A stretch of 13,175 bases of DNA, taken from IMCC26207 sp044357715 (GTDB taxonomy: Bacteria > Actinomycetota > Acidimicrobiia > Acidimicrobiales > Microtrichaceae). Both the position numbers and the translations under genes were made by a program. Under the pieces are notes generated by a model. The model had not been told where the DNA came from. It searched no databases and worked only from the letters and a program-made list of their open reading frames with translations. Shown in pieces: positions 6,947 to 13,175 of the stretch. Position 1 is the stretch's first letter. Each line of letters starts with the position of its first letter. The DNA lies in contig JBIKPA010000062.1 in NCBI GenBank assembly GCA_044357715.1, positions 1 to 13,175 on the forward strand, given 5' to 3'.

Positions 6947-6952
6947 ATGATA
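6947..6952 (-). promoter_or_regulatory. Candidate -10 element for rplS
   Basis: Read leftward, the hexamer is TATCAT (5/6 to TATAAT). A start point 7 nt on would lie near 6940 and put the whole 8-bp hairpin at 6908-6927 into a leader of about 50 nt. No good -35 hexamer is visible at 16-18 nt, only the pyrimidine-rich TTCTTC. Confidence 0.35.
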
Positions 6953-7009
6953 GTAGCTGTTAGCGAAGAGAAGAAAATGGGGAGCAGTGCCCGGTGAGTA
7001 AAGTTGTAG

Positions 7010-7771
7010 TTACTCAGGCTCTAGCGACTGCCATTGAGGAAGGTTCCCTACCTCTGATCTGAACTCTTTCATCAACGCCTGATCCTCTGCGCTCAGGCCA
7101 CCGCGAGCCTCTATCAAGTCAGGCCGAACCTCTTGGGTCTTCCAAAGCGACTGAGCCTTGCGCCAACGCTCAACGCGAGCATGGTCTCCGCTCAGCAGGA
7201 CTGCTGGCACAGCTAGCTCCCGGAAGTCTGCTGGACGGGTGTACTGCGGGTGCTCTAGCAGGCCTGCAGAAAACGACTCCTCTTCAGCGGAATCTGCGTT
7301 GCCCATTACGCCAGGTATGAGCCTCCCCACGGCTTCGAGTACCACCATCGCTGCAACCTCCCCACCCGAGAGCACAAAGTCGCCGATAGAGAGTTCATCA
7401 TCGACGAGGTGCTGGCGGACACGATTATCGATTCCCTCGTAGCGGCCGCAGAGCAACGAGAATCCACCGGTCGCTACTAACTCCTGCGCACAGGCTTGGT
7501 CGAGTTTGCGGCCACCCGGGCCCAACAGAAACAGCGGGCGTGGAGGCTGCTCTCTTTCTACCGTGGCAAAAATCGGGGCGGCCTTGAGCACCATTCCTGC
7601 TCCCCCGCCGAACGGAGAATCGTCCACAGTGCGATGTACATCCTCGGTGGCTTCACGAAGATCATGAACACGTAAATCCAACAACGCTTCCCTCGAAGCG
7701 CGCCCGATAAGACTGTGCGCACCAAACTCTCGAATCATCTCGGGAAAGATTGTTAGAACATCAATGCGCAT
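7010..7771 (-). CDS. trmD: tRNA (guanine-37-N1)-methyltransferase TrmD
   Basis: TrmD methylates N1 of G37 next to the anticodon using S-adenosylmethionine, preventing +1 frameshifts. The 253-aa SPOUT (trefoil-knot) protein has MRIDVLTIFPEM at the start, DDSPFGGGAGMVLK (50-63), LCGRYEGID (107-115), GDFVLSGGE (130-138), LIPGVMGN (151-158) and GLLEHPQYTRP (170-180). R150 corresponds to the catalytic Arg154 of characterised enzymes. Counting from it, the catalytic Asp169 position is Glu165 (EEESF where most have DSF). ATG at 7771 has a strong GGAGG 8 nt upstream (7780-7784); the frame extends further upstream but only into rimM. It follows rimM by 28 nt in the rpsP cluster. Confidence 0.98.
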   Translation of the reverse strand: MRIDVLTIFPEMIREFGAHSLIGRASREALLDLRVHDLREATEDVHRTVDDSPFGGGAGMVLKAAPIFATVEREQPPRPLFLLGPGGRKLDQACAQELVATGGFSLLCGRYEGIDNRVRQHLVDDELSIGDFVLSGGEVAAMVVLEAVGRLIPGVMGNADSAEEESFSAGLLEHPQYTRPADFRELAVPAVLLSGDHARVERWRKAQSLWKTQEVRPDLIEARGGLSAEDQALMKEFRSEVGNLPQWQSLEPE

Positions 7772-7799
7772 AGAACCCTCCGAGGAGCGGCGCAGGCCT

Positions 7800-8306
7800 T
7801 CATGAGTCGAGCAGCTCGAACAGACCATCGGGGGTGTCGACGATGAGCACCCCATCGACTGGGCCGCCAACGGCAAACACCACAGGAATCAAAACCCCAG
7901 ATTCGAGTACTAACAAATCTGCGGCGGGGTTATCCATCACTGACTCAATGCGGCCCCGCTGCGTTCCGTCAGGGGTCTGCACGATGCAGCCAATGAGTTC
8001 ATGAACCCAAAGCCCCTCGGGGTCACTGATGGGAGCAGCGCTGAGCACCGTACCGCGTGCCTGTTCTGCGGCCTCTCGGGTATCGCACCCTTTGAAGTGA
8101 ACAATCCATCGATCTTGGTGCTTACGAGAACTCACAACTGTCAGCGGGCCACGATCGGACTCAAGCTGAGATCCTGCAGCGACGCGCTCTGTGCGATCGG
8201 AACTCAGGTACACCACGACTTCGCCACGCAGGCCGTGCGCCTTGGTGATTCGGCCCACTTCAAGCAGGCCATCTCCCTCGGAGCGTGAGGCGCCCGAAGT
8301 TGGCAT
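7800..8306 (-). CDS. rimM: 16S rRNA processing / 30S maturation factor RimM
   Basis: RimM binds S19 and helps 30S head assembly and 16S processing. Length 168 aa. The N-terminal RimM barrel carries LEVGRITKAHGLRGEVVVYL (15-34) and WIVHFKGCDTREAAEQARG (67-85). The PRC-barrel half starts near 98 (GLWVHELIGC) and ends with the typical VDGVLIVDTPDGLFEL (150-165). ATG at 8306 lies 8 nt after the khpA stop. There is no SD; instead ACCTCC, the exact anti-SD sequence, immediately precedes the ATG in the mRNA. Initiation therefore probably depends on coupling to khpA translation, or the start lies further in, such as GTG at residue 17, which would damage the domain and is less likely. Confidence 0.95.
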   Translation of the reverse strand: MPTSGASRSEGDGLLEVGRITKAHGLRGEVVVYLSSDRTERVAAGSQLESDRGPLTVVSSRKHQDRWIVHFKGCDTREAAEQARGTVLSAAPISDPEGLWVHELIGCIVQTPDGTQRGRIESVMDNPAADLLVLESGVLIPVVFAVGGPVDGVLIVDTPDGLFELLDS

Positions 8307-8312
8307 GGAGGT
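8307..8312 (-). other. Anti-Shine-Dalgarno hexamer abutting the rimM start
   Basis: The mRNA reads ACCTCC directly before the rimM ATG, identical to the core of the 3' end of 16S rRNA and complementary to the GGAGG that serves trmD. It cannot act as a ribosome binding site. It may pair with SD sequences in the same transcript, or it may be chance. Confidence 0.5.
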
Positions 8313-8314
8313 AT

Positions 8315-8623
8315 TCAGTCGACAAACTCGACGTCGATTTCGACGCCGTCTCGTGCCGCTGCAGCACGGGTCACGATGCGAATGGCAGATGCCATGCGTC
8401 CACGCTTGCCAATGATGCGTCCCATATCTCCCTGAGCTACGTACAGGTTCAGTCTGGGATGGGATGGGCCATCCACTACCTCTACGCGAACGCTATCTGG
8501 GGTCTCAACAAGAGACCGAGCAATATGTTCTAGAACCGCAGTGGCTTGAACGGGCCGTGCAGAACTACCTACAGGCTCCTGCTGATCAGCGGAATCCTCG
8601 GATGCGAGGTCTTCCTCGCTCAC
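8315..8623 (-). CDS. khpA: KH-domain RNA-binding protein KhpA
   Basis: A small KH-domain RNA chaperone, typically encoded between rpsP and rimM; in Gram-positive species KhpA pairs with KhpB and affects cell elongation and sRNA biology. Length 102 aa. An acidic, low-complexity N-terminal tail (about 1-26, MSEEDLASEDSADQQEP) precedes the KH fold, VLEHIARSLVETPDSVRVEV (30-49). The GxxG loop is IIGKRG (70-75, G72-K73-R74-G75), and the end is DGVEIDVEFVD. Most KhpA proteins are near 75-80 aa, so the tail is extra. The start is GTG, overlapping the rpsP TGA as GTGA (8620-8623), which supports this start and implies coupled translation; AAGG lies upstream within rpsP. Confidence 0.95.
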   Translation of the reverse strand: MSEEDLASEDSADQQEPVGSSARPVQATAVLEHIARSLVETPDSVRVEVVDGPSHPRLNLYVAQGDMGRIIGKRGRMASAIRIVTRAAAARDGVEIDVEFVD

Positions 8624-8892
8624 TTGCTCGCCTTCGATGCTTGGAACTCATCCCAAGCACCAGAAATCACAAGGAGTTTTTGTACTCGCTCCGAGGGCTG
8701 TGCGCCCTTCTTGAGCCACTCGATCGCTTTTTCGTTGTCGACTGTGATTGCCGATGGTTCACGACGAGGGTCGTAGGTTCCAACGATCTCGAGATACTTG
8801 CCATCGCGAGGAGAGCGGGCATCTGCTGCAACGATGCGGTACGAAGGTTGCTTCTTTTTGCCTACCCGCGTGAGGCGGAGTCGAACTGCCAC
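8620..8892 (-). CDS. rpsP: 30S ribosomal protein S16
   Basis: S16 is an early-binding protein of the 30S body. The 90-aa product has the full family pattern: AVRLRLTRVGKKKQPSYRIV, DARSPRDGKYLEIVGTYDP, and DNEKAIEWLKKGAQPSERVQ. The start is GTG at 8892, fixed by the invariant AVRLRL N-terminus; only a weak purine-rich AAAGAAG lies upstream. It heads the rpsP-khpA-rimM-trmD run and overlaps khpA by 4 nt. A 216-bp gap with two stem-loops separates it from ffh, so this is a likely site of a separate promoter for the ribosomal cluster. Confidence 0.98.
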   Translation of the reverse strand: MAVRLRLTRVGKKKQPSYRIVAADARSPRDGKYLEIVGTYDPRREPSAITVDNEKAIEWLKKGAQPSERVQKLLVISGAWDEFQASKASK

Positions 8893-8926
8893 GATGTGTA
8901 ACTTCTTTCAGTCTGGTTCTTCGGTG

Positions 8927-8958
8927 GTGACGCACTCACGGGAGTGCGAGAACGTCAC
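8927..8958 (-). promoter_or_regulatory. Bulged stem-loop in the rpsP leader
   Basis: CGCACTC (8931-8937) pairs with GAGTGCG (8942-8948) around a 4-nt loop; outside it, GTGA (8927-8930) pairs with TCAC (8955-8958) across a 6-nt one-sided bulge. The structure lies 34 nt upstream of the rpsP GTG. No U tract follows in the leftward direction, so it is not an obvious terminator. A leader element controlling the S16 operon is the natural guess. Confidence 0.45.
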
Positions 8959-9043
8959 AAGTGGTTCTTACGATGATGCAGAACGACCTGCAACACCCTC
9001 AGCCCAAAACGGGCGGCTACATATGATGGTCGGAGCAGGGTGG

Positions 9044-9084
9044 TTTGGGCAAGCTCAGAGAGAGTTTCTGGTTCAGCGCCCAAA
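9044..9084 (-). terminator. Long imperfect stem-loop just after ffh
   Basis: Starting 24 nt past the ffh stop and read leftward, three nested pairings form: TTTGGGC with GCCCAAA (7 bp), GCT with AGC, and CAGA with TCTG. They enclose a 7-nt loop, with a 4-nt bulge on one side and 2 nt on the other. The position fits a 3'-end structure of the ffh transcript, but no U tract follows. It does not carry the conserved SRP RNA tetraloop or asymmetric-loop sequence. Confidence 0.4.
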
Positions 9085-9108
9085 GCAGGCGACTGCCACA
9101 ACGAGCAA

Positions 9109-10590
9109 TCAAGCCAAGTTTCCCGGTCCCGAGGAGCCTCCACGGTTCGGAAGTTGGGCTTCCATCTCTTCAAGAGTTGGCAGCGCGAATGCCTTCTTAT
9201 CTAGCTGAACCGGACCCTTCGCTGTGACTCTACCGCCACCCTTTTTGCCCTTCTTGGCTTTTTTAGCTTTGCGCTTGGCAAACTTGTTGCCGCCCATCTG
9301 CTGCATCATCTGGCGCATCTGCTTGAACTGATTGACTAGCTGCGTCACATCAGTTGCAGAAGAACCAGAACCCTTCGCAATGCGATCACGCCGAGAATTA
9401 TCGATGATCTCAGGCTTGATTCGCTCGGCCGGGGTCATCGACTTGATAATCCCCTCGACTCGGGCGATCTGTCGATCGTCGATCTCTACGTCGCGAACCT
9501 CTTTCGGGACTCCCGGCAACATCGACATCACACCAGAGAGCGGACCCATCTTCTTGAGCGCCTGCATCTGATCGAGGAAGTCATCAAGGGTGAAGGTGCC
9601 GTCCATCAAGCGGGCGGCGGCCTCTTCGGCTTGGTCTTGTTCGAAAGCTCCCTCGGCTTTTTCGATCAGGGTTGCAAGGTCTCCCTCGCCAAGGATTCGC
9701 CCAGCTAGTCGGTCTGGATGAAAAAGATCGAAGTCCTCAAGCTTTTCTCCAGTGGACGCGAACGCAATGGGACGACCTACCACTTCTTTGACTGAAAGCG
9801 CTGCTCCACCGCGAGCGTCGCCATCAAGCTTGGTCAGGATCACGCCATCGAGTTCGAGCGTGGCGTGGAACGACTCTGCAACCGATACTGCGTCCTGGCC
9901 TGTCATGGCATCGACTACCAAGAAGGTGTAGTCGGGCTGTACCTCATCGGAGATCTGCCGCACCTGAGTCATCAATTCGGCATCGATTGCCAAACGGCCA
10001 GCGGTATCAACAATGAGCACATCTCGGCCTAAGCGGCGTGCTTCTGCCACTGCCGCTCGAGCAACGTCTACTGGGTCACCGATGCCTGACAGCACTACCT
10101 CGTCAGTTGCAGAGAACACCGGAACATCAATTTGTGCCGCCAATGTTCGTAACTGAGCAACTGCAGCGGGGCGCTGCAAATCTGCGCCCACCAGCATGGG
10201 ATTGCGTCCTTGGGCCTTGAACCACTTGGCAAGCTTGGCTGAGTTCGTGGTCTTTCCTGAACCCTGCAAGCCGGCCATCAAAACCACCGTGGGTGGCTTG
10301 GATGCGTAGGTGATACGAAGGGTTTCGCCACCTAACGTTTGGGTGAGTTCCTCGAGGACAATCTTCTTCACCTGCAGCGCAGGGTTGAGGGAACGAGACA
10401 GGTCCTCTCCAACGGCGCGCTCGCGAATGCGTTCTTGCATTGCTTTCACGACGGCCAGATTGACGTCAGCCTCGAGCAACGCCATGCGGATTTCCCGCAG
10501 AACTTCATCTACATCTGCTTCAGAAAGTCGACCCTTCCCACGAAGCCGAGTAAAAATTCCATCAAATCGATCGCTAAGTGACTCAAACAT
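9109..10590 (-). CDS. ffh: Signal recognition particle GTPase Ffh (SRP54)
   Basis: Ffh binds signal sequences emerging from ribosomes together with SRP RNA and docks on FtsY at the membrane. Length 493 aa. The N domain covers about 1-90, ending in the ALLEADVN motif (37-44). The G domain has P-loop GLQGSGKTT (107-115), GADLQRPAA (135-143), DTAGR (195-199) and TKLDGDARGG (253-262). The Met-rich M domain runs from about 320: LDDFLDQMQALKKMG, then the RNA-binding GSGSS (407-411) and QFKQMRQMMQQMGG (421-434), followed by a Lys-rich tail. ATG at 10590 has GAGGG about 7 nt upstream. It follows ftsY by 43 nt in the same direction, so both SRP GTPases are probably co-transcribed. Confidence 0.98.
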   Translation of the reverse strand: MFESLSDRFDGIFTRLRGKGRLSEADVDEVLREIRMALLEADVNLAVVKAMQERIRERAVGEDLSRSLNPALQVKKIVLEELTQTLGGETLRITYASKPPTVVLMAGLQGSGKTTNSAKLAKWFKAQGRNPMLVGADLQRPAAVAQLRTLAAQIDVPVFSATDEVVLSGIGDPVDVARAAVAEARRLGRDVLIVDTAGRLAIDAELMTQVRQISDEVQPDYTFLVVDAMTGQDAVSVAESFHATLELDGVILTKLDGDARGGAALSVKEVVGRPIAFASTGEKLEDFDLFHPDRLAGRILGEGDLATLIEKAEGAFEQDQAEEAAARLMDGTFTLDDFLDQMQALKKMGPLSGVMSMLPGVPKEVRDVEIDDRQIARVEGIIKSMTPAERIKPEIIDNSRRDRIAKGSGSSATDVTQLVNQFKQMRQMMQQMGGNKFAKRKAKKAKKGKKGGGRVTAKGPVQLDKKAFALPTLEEMEAQLPNRGGSSGPGNLA

Positions 10591-10633
10591 TTGGCCCTCA
10601 TGCTACCGGTCTGACACAGGTTGACTCCAACAC

Positions 10634-11866
10634 TCAGCCCTGAGCAAAGACTGCGTCTACAAACTCATCGGAGTTGAAGTCCACAAGATCAACCGCAGTC
10701 TCACCAAGACCTACCAGTTTGACGGGGATGCCGAGCTCGGAACGGATGGCAAAAACAATGCCTCCTTTGGCAGACCCGTCCAGCTTCGTGAGTACCACAC
10801 CCGTTACCTCGGTGGCCTCGGTGAACTGACGAGCCTGCTGTAAACCGTTCTGCCCGGTGGTTGCATCTAAGACAAGCAGCACCTCGGTCACGGTGCCTTC
10901 GCCCTTGTCTGCAACTCGCCTGACCTTCGAAAGCTCTTCCATCAGGTTGGTCTTGTTATGCAACCTGCCTGCTGTGTCTGCCAACACAATGTCTGCCCCT
11001 TTTGCTGCAGCAGAGGAGACAGCATCAAAGATGACTGCTGATGGGTCACCGCCTTCTTCTCCGCGAACAAGATCTGCACCGCATCGGTCGGCCCAAGTTC
11101 CGAGCTGTTCTGCCGCAGCAGCACGAAAGGTGTCTCCCGCAGCCATCACCACATGGTCACCCTGATCAGTCAGTCGTTTGCCGAGTTTGCCAATTGTGGT
11201 GGTTTTACCGACTCCGTTGACACCAACAAACAGCCAGATGGTGGGTGCTGTCTCAGCACGACTCAGGGTGACGGGGCCCGCTAGGTCGGCCTTCATCTGA
11301 TCTTTCACTGCTGTAACGAGCTCCTCCGATGTGGTGAGGCCTTGCTCCTTCACCGTGACGCGAACCGCTTCAAGCAGTTTCTGAGAAGGACCGATTCCTA
11401 CATCGGCACGAATGAGTGCCTCTTCGAGTTCATTCCAACTTTCGTCATCAATCTGGGAACGAGAAAGGACAGATCCCAAGAAGCCCGAAAACGTAGAACG
11501 CGCCTTCGAGAGGCGCTCAAGAAAATTTGGGCGCTCATCCTCCGCAGCTTCTGCTGCTTTGGCATCCGCATCGGCCTGTTCGGCCTGCTCAGCGGCGGCT
11601 ATGTTTGCAGCTTCTTCCTCTGCGGTGAGTTCTGGCCCGGTAATGGCAATACCAGAGCCCAGTATCCCGGCTACAGGTTCAACAATTTCGATCTCGGGTC
11701 CAGCTAGAGCGTCTGGATCCTCTGCCTGTGTGCCGGCCTCGCGAGGAAGCACCCCCTCGGGCGGGCCCTCTAGGAGTTCGCCCTTGCTGGGGCGGCCGAG
11801 CAGAAGGGCTCCTGCTACCACAACGACGATTGCAAACAAGATGATGATGATCAAGATGGGAGACAT
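10634..11866 (-). CDS. ftsY: SRP receptor GTPase FtsY
   Basis: FtsY is the membrane receptor for the Ffh-ribosome complex. Length 410 aa. Residues 3-24 form a true hydrophobic helix (ILIIIILFAIVVVVAGALLL), so membrane anchoring is direct, as in many actinobacteria. An acidic Ala/Glu-rich A region follows (about 44-112). The N domain starts near 114 (FLERLSKARSTF). The G domain has GVNGVGKTTT (215-224), AAGDTFRAAAAEQL (242-255), DTAGRLHNK (297-305) and TKLDGSAKGG (360-369), and the protein ends near GLGETAVDLVDF (386-397). ATG at 11866 has no recognisable SD. The smc gene often found before ftsY in Gram-positive bacteria is not there; instead a divergent moxR lies across 345 bp. Confidence 0.97.
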   Translation of the reverse strand: MSPILIIIILFAIVVVVAGALLLGRPSKGELLEGPPEGVLPREAGTQAEDPDALAGPEIEIVEPVAGILGSGIAITGPELTAEEEAANIAAAEQAEQADADAKAAEAAEDERPNFLERLSKARSTFSGFLGSVLSRSQIDDESWNELEEALIRADVGIGPSQKLLEAVRVTVKEQGLTTSEELVTAVKDQMKADLAGPVTLSRAETAPTIWLFVGVNGVGKTTTIGKLGKRLTDQGDHVVMAAGDTFRAAAAEQLGTWADRCGADLVRGEEGGDPSAVIFDAVSSAAAKGADIVLADTAGRLHNKTNLMEELSKVRRVADKGEGTVTEVLLVLDATTGQNGLQQARQFTEATEVTGVVLTKLDGSAKGGIVFAIRSELGIPVKLVGLGETAVDLVDFNSDEFVDAVFAQG

Positions 11867-12211
11867 GAGAAGTGCATGTTACAAGTCATCAGCCTGTTGA
11901 GCCTTCGACACCGAAGCTAGGGGTTGTTGAGGGACTGAAAGCGCTAGCCGGCGTTAGATTCACTCAAGGGCTCGGCACGCGAGGCAAACTAAGTCAACAG
12001 CACAACTGCTGGCAGCTGAAGATTACGTCAGCAATTCCGGCCAGCGACGAGCAGAACGGCAATCTGCCCCGTACGGTGCAACCGAACAGATCGACACTGC
12101 GCGCACAATACTGACCACACACAACACTCATCCGACCGAATAATTACCCTGCATCACTAATCACCGAGCATCACTAATCACACCGAGCATGACTGCTCAT
12201 CGAGGAGCAAG
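11867..12211. other. Divergent ftsY/moxR intergenic region without a gene
   Basis: These 345 bp must hold the promoters of ftsY (leftward) and moxR (rightward). I see no coding frame with family features or an RNA gene. Visible elements are a 5-bp hairpin CTTCG/CGAAG (11903-11907 with 11912-11916) in the ftsY leader, small stems CAGC/GCTG near 11998-12011, an AT-rich GAATAATTA at about 12138-12146 that could serve as a moxR -10, and a repeat run at 12151-12203. No promoter with both hexamers is convincing on either strand. Confidence 0.5.
12151..12203 (+). repeat. Short degenerate tandem repeat before moxR
   Basis: GCATCACTAATCACCGA (12151-12167) recurs as a 19-nt version with an inserted CA (12168-12186), then as a diverged copy GCATGACTGCTCATCGA (12187-12203). 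The run ends directly at the GGAG ribosome binding site of moxR. Two near-identical copies in the leader could be an operator or replication-slippage product. Confidence 0.6.
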
Positions 12212-13175
12212 ATGGATTCCGCCCCTAACCCGCAACAGCCACAAGCAGCACCAGCCGCACCGACAAGCGCTCCAACGATTACTTCACCGACCGCGGCAAC
12301 TACTGCCCCACAGGCTCAGAGCAATCCGGCGCAGCCAGATTCGGCAGTACTCGAACAATTGCTGTTTGAGATGAAGAAGGTCATCGTCGGCCAGGACCGG
12401 GCGATTGAACGCCTGCTGACCTGTTTGTTGGCCGGCGGCCATTGCCTGCTTGAGAGTGTTCCTGGACTTGCAAAGACCTTGTCAGCAGAAACGATGGCGC
12501 TCTCTGTCGGCGGAACTTTTTCTCGTATTCAGTTCACCCCCGACCTACTCCCGGCAGACGTCGTAGGAACGCGGATTTTCCGGGCCTCAACGGAGTCCTT
12601 CGATGTGGAATTGGGACCAATCTTTGCCAACTTTGTTCTGGCAGATGAGATCAATCGTGCGCCCGCCAAGGTGCAGTCCGCTCTGCTGGAGGTCATGGCG
12701 GAGCAGCAGGTCACCATTGGCGGCACCACTCATAAACTTGAGGGGCCTTTTATTGTTTTGGCCACACAGAACCCAATTGAGTCAGAGGGTGTGTACCCGC
12801 TGCCAGAGGCTCAGCGGGATCGTTTCTTGATGAAGGTCATTCTTGGCTACCCCTCTCCCGCAGAAGAGGTCGAGATTGTTCAGCGAATGGGAACTGCAGC
12901 GCCAGAAGCACAACAGGTGGTCACCTTGGATCAGGTGCGCCAACTACAGGCCGCAGCCGAGCGGGTCTACGTTGACCGCAGTGTGCTGGAATACGCTGTA
13001 AATCTGGTTCTGTGCACGCGCACCCCAGAGAACTTTGGCCTTGCCGAGCTGCGCAGTTACATCGAACTCGGCGCAAGCCCGCGAGCCTCGATTGGCTTGA
13101 TTCGCGGCGGTCGCGCACTTGCAATGCTCCGGGGACGCAATTACCTCACACCACAAGATGTCTTTGACGTTGCAC
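12212..13175 (+). CDS. MoxR-family AAA+ ATPase, 3' end cut off by the window edge
   Basis: MoxR ATPases act as chaperones in maturation of partner complexes and usually precede DUF58 and VWA-domain genes, which would lie beyond the edge. 321 residues are visible. A Pro/Ala/Thr/Gln-rich tail occupies about 1-43. The AAA_3 domain follows: VIVGQDRAIERLL (57-69), Walker A ESVPGLAKT (81-89), FTPDLLPADVVGT (108-120), Walker B FVLADEINRAP (141-151), sensor-1 LATQNP (183-188), PLPEAQRDRF (196-205) and sensor-2 region GASPRA (287-292). The first Walker A glycine of the common EGVPGLAKT is Ser82, a position that varies in this family. The start is ATG at 12212 with GAGGAG at 12202-12207. An overlapping ATG at 12189 is in another frame. 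The exact subfamily cannot be told without its neighbours. Confidence 0.95.
   Translation, partial: MDSAPNPQQPQAAPAAPTSAPTITSPTAATTAPQAQSNPAQPDSAVLEQLLFEMKKVIVGQDRAIERLLTCLLAGGHCLLESVPGLAKTLSAETMALSVGGTFSRIQFTPDLLPADVVGTRIFRASTESFDVELGPIFANFVLADEINRAPAKVQSALLEVMAEQQVTIGGTTHKLEGPFIVLATQNPIESEGVYPLPEAQRDRFLMKVILGYPSPAEEVEIVQRMGTAAPEAQQVVTLDQVRQLQAAAERVYVDRSVLEYAVNLVLCTRTPENFGLAELRSYIELGASPRASIGLIRGGRALAMLRGRNYLTPQDVFDVA

Noticed and set aside
8893..9108. SRP (4.5S) RNA gene next to ffh
   Set aside because: I looked for the conserved GGAAGxAGCA-type apical region on both strands and did not see it.
12189..12374. Alternative rightward 61-codon frame at the moxR start
   Set aside because: Out of frame with moxR, no SD of its own, Arg/His/Gln-rich shadow composition.
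1..13175. tRNA genes, CRISPR arrays, insertion sequences, prophage or attachment sites
   Set aside because: No cloverleaf signature, regularly spaced direct repeats, transposase motifs or terminal inverted repeats were seen; XerC here is the housekeeping form.

Overview
The window looks like a chromosomal core-gene segment of an actinobacterium (Actinomycetota). The evidence is frequent GTG starts, TGA/TAG-rich stops, Ala/Val/Arg-rich proteins, the rpsP-khpA-rimM-trmD-rplS order, an FtsY with an N-terminal membrane helix, a KhpA ending in a form I associate with Acidimicrobiia, and a small CPGC/HWH-type protein typical of actinobacteria. Acidimicrobiia (Ilumatobacter-like) is my best guess, but it rests on remembered family resemblance, not a search. 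I see no phage, insertion sequence, tRNA, rRNA or CRISPR array.

Layout. Nearly everything reads leftward (- strand). In transcription order from the right: ftsY (11866-10634), ffh (10590-9109), a 216-bp gap with two stem-loops, rpsP (8892-8620), khpA (8623-8315), rimM (8306-7800), trmD (7771-7010), a 120-bp gap with a -10-like element and a perfect hairpin, rplS (6889-6545) and yraN (6421-6065). After a short rightward pair (a 36-aa membrane peptide at 5674-5784 and a 73-aa Cys/His protein at 5794-6015) the leftward series resumes: yceH/DUF480 (5653-4946), an MFS transporter (4860-3577), a hairpin and candidate promoter, comM (3419-1908), dprA (1911-736) and xerC (607 to beyond base 1). At the right edge a MoxR-type AAA+ ATPase gene (12212 onward) diverges from ftsY across 345 bp.

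How it works together. FtsY and Ffh form the co-translational membrane-targeting (SRP) pair. S16, KhpA, RimM, TrmD and L19 form the conserved ribosome/tRNA maturation cluster. YraN, ComM and DprA are commonly linked and relate to DNA uptake and recombination; XerC resolves chromosome dimers. The MFS gene, yceH and the two small rightward genes sit between yraN and comM.

I did not find a convincing new multi-gene system. The points most worth a second look are small: an unlisted 36-aa membrane ORF sharing a 20-bp divergent start region with yceH; a Glu at TrmD's catalytic Asp position; an anti-Shine-Dalgarno hexamer abutting the rimM start; and stem-loops before rplS, rpsP and comM and after ffh.
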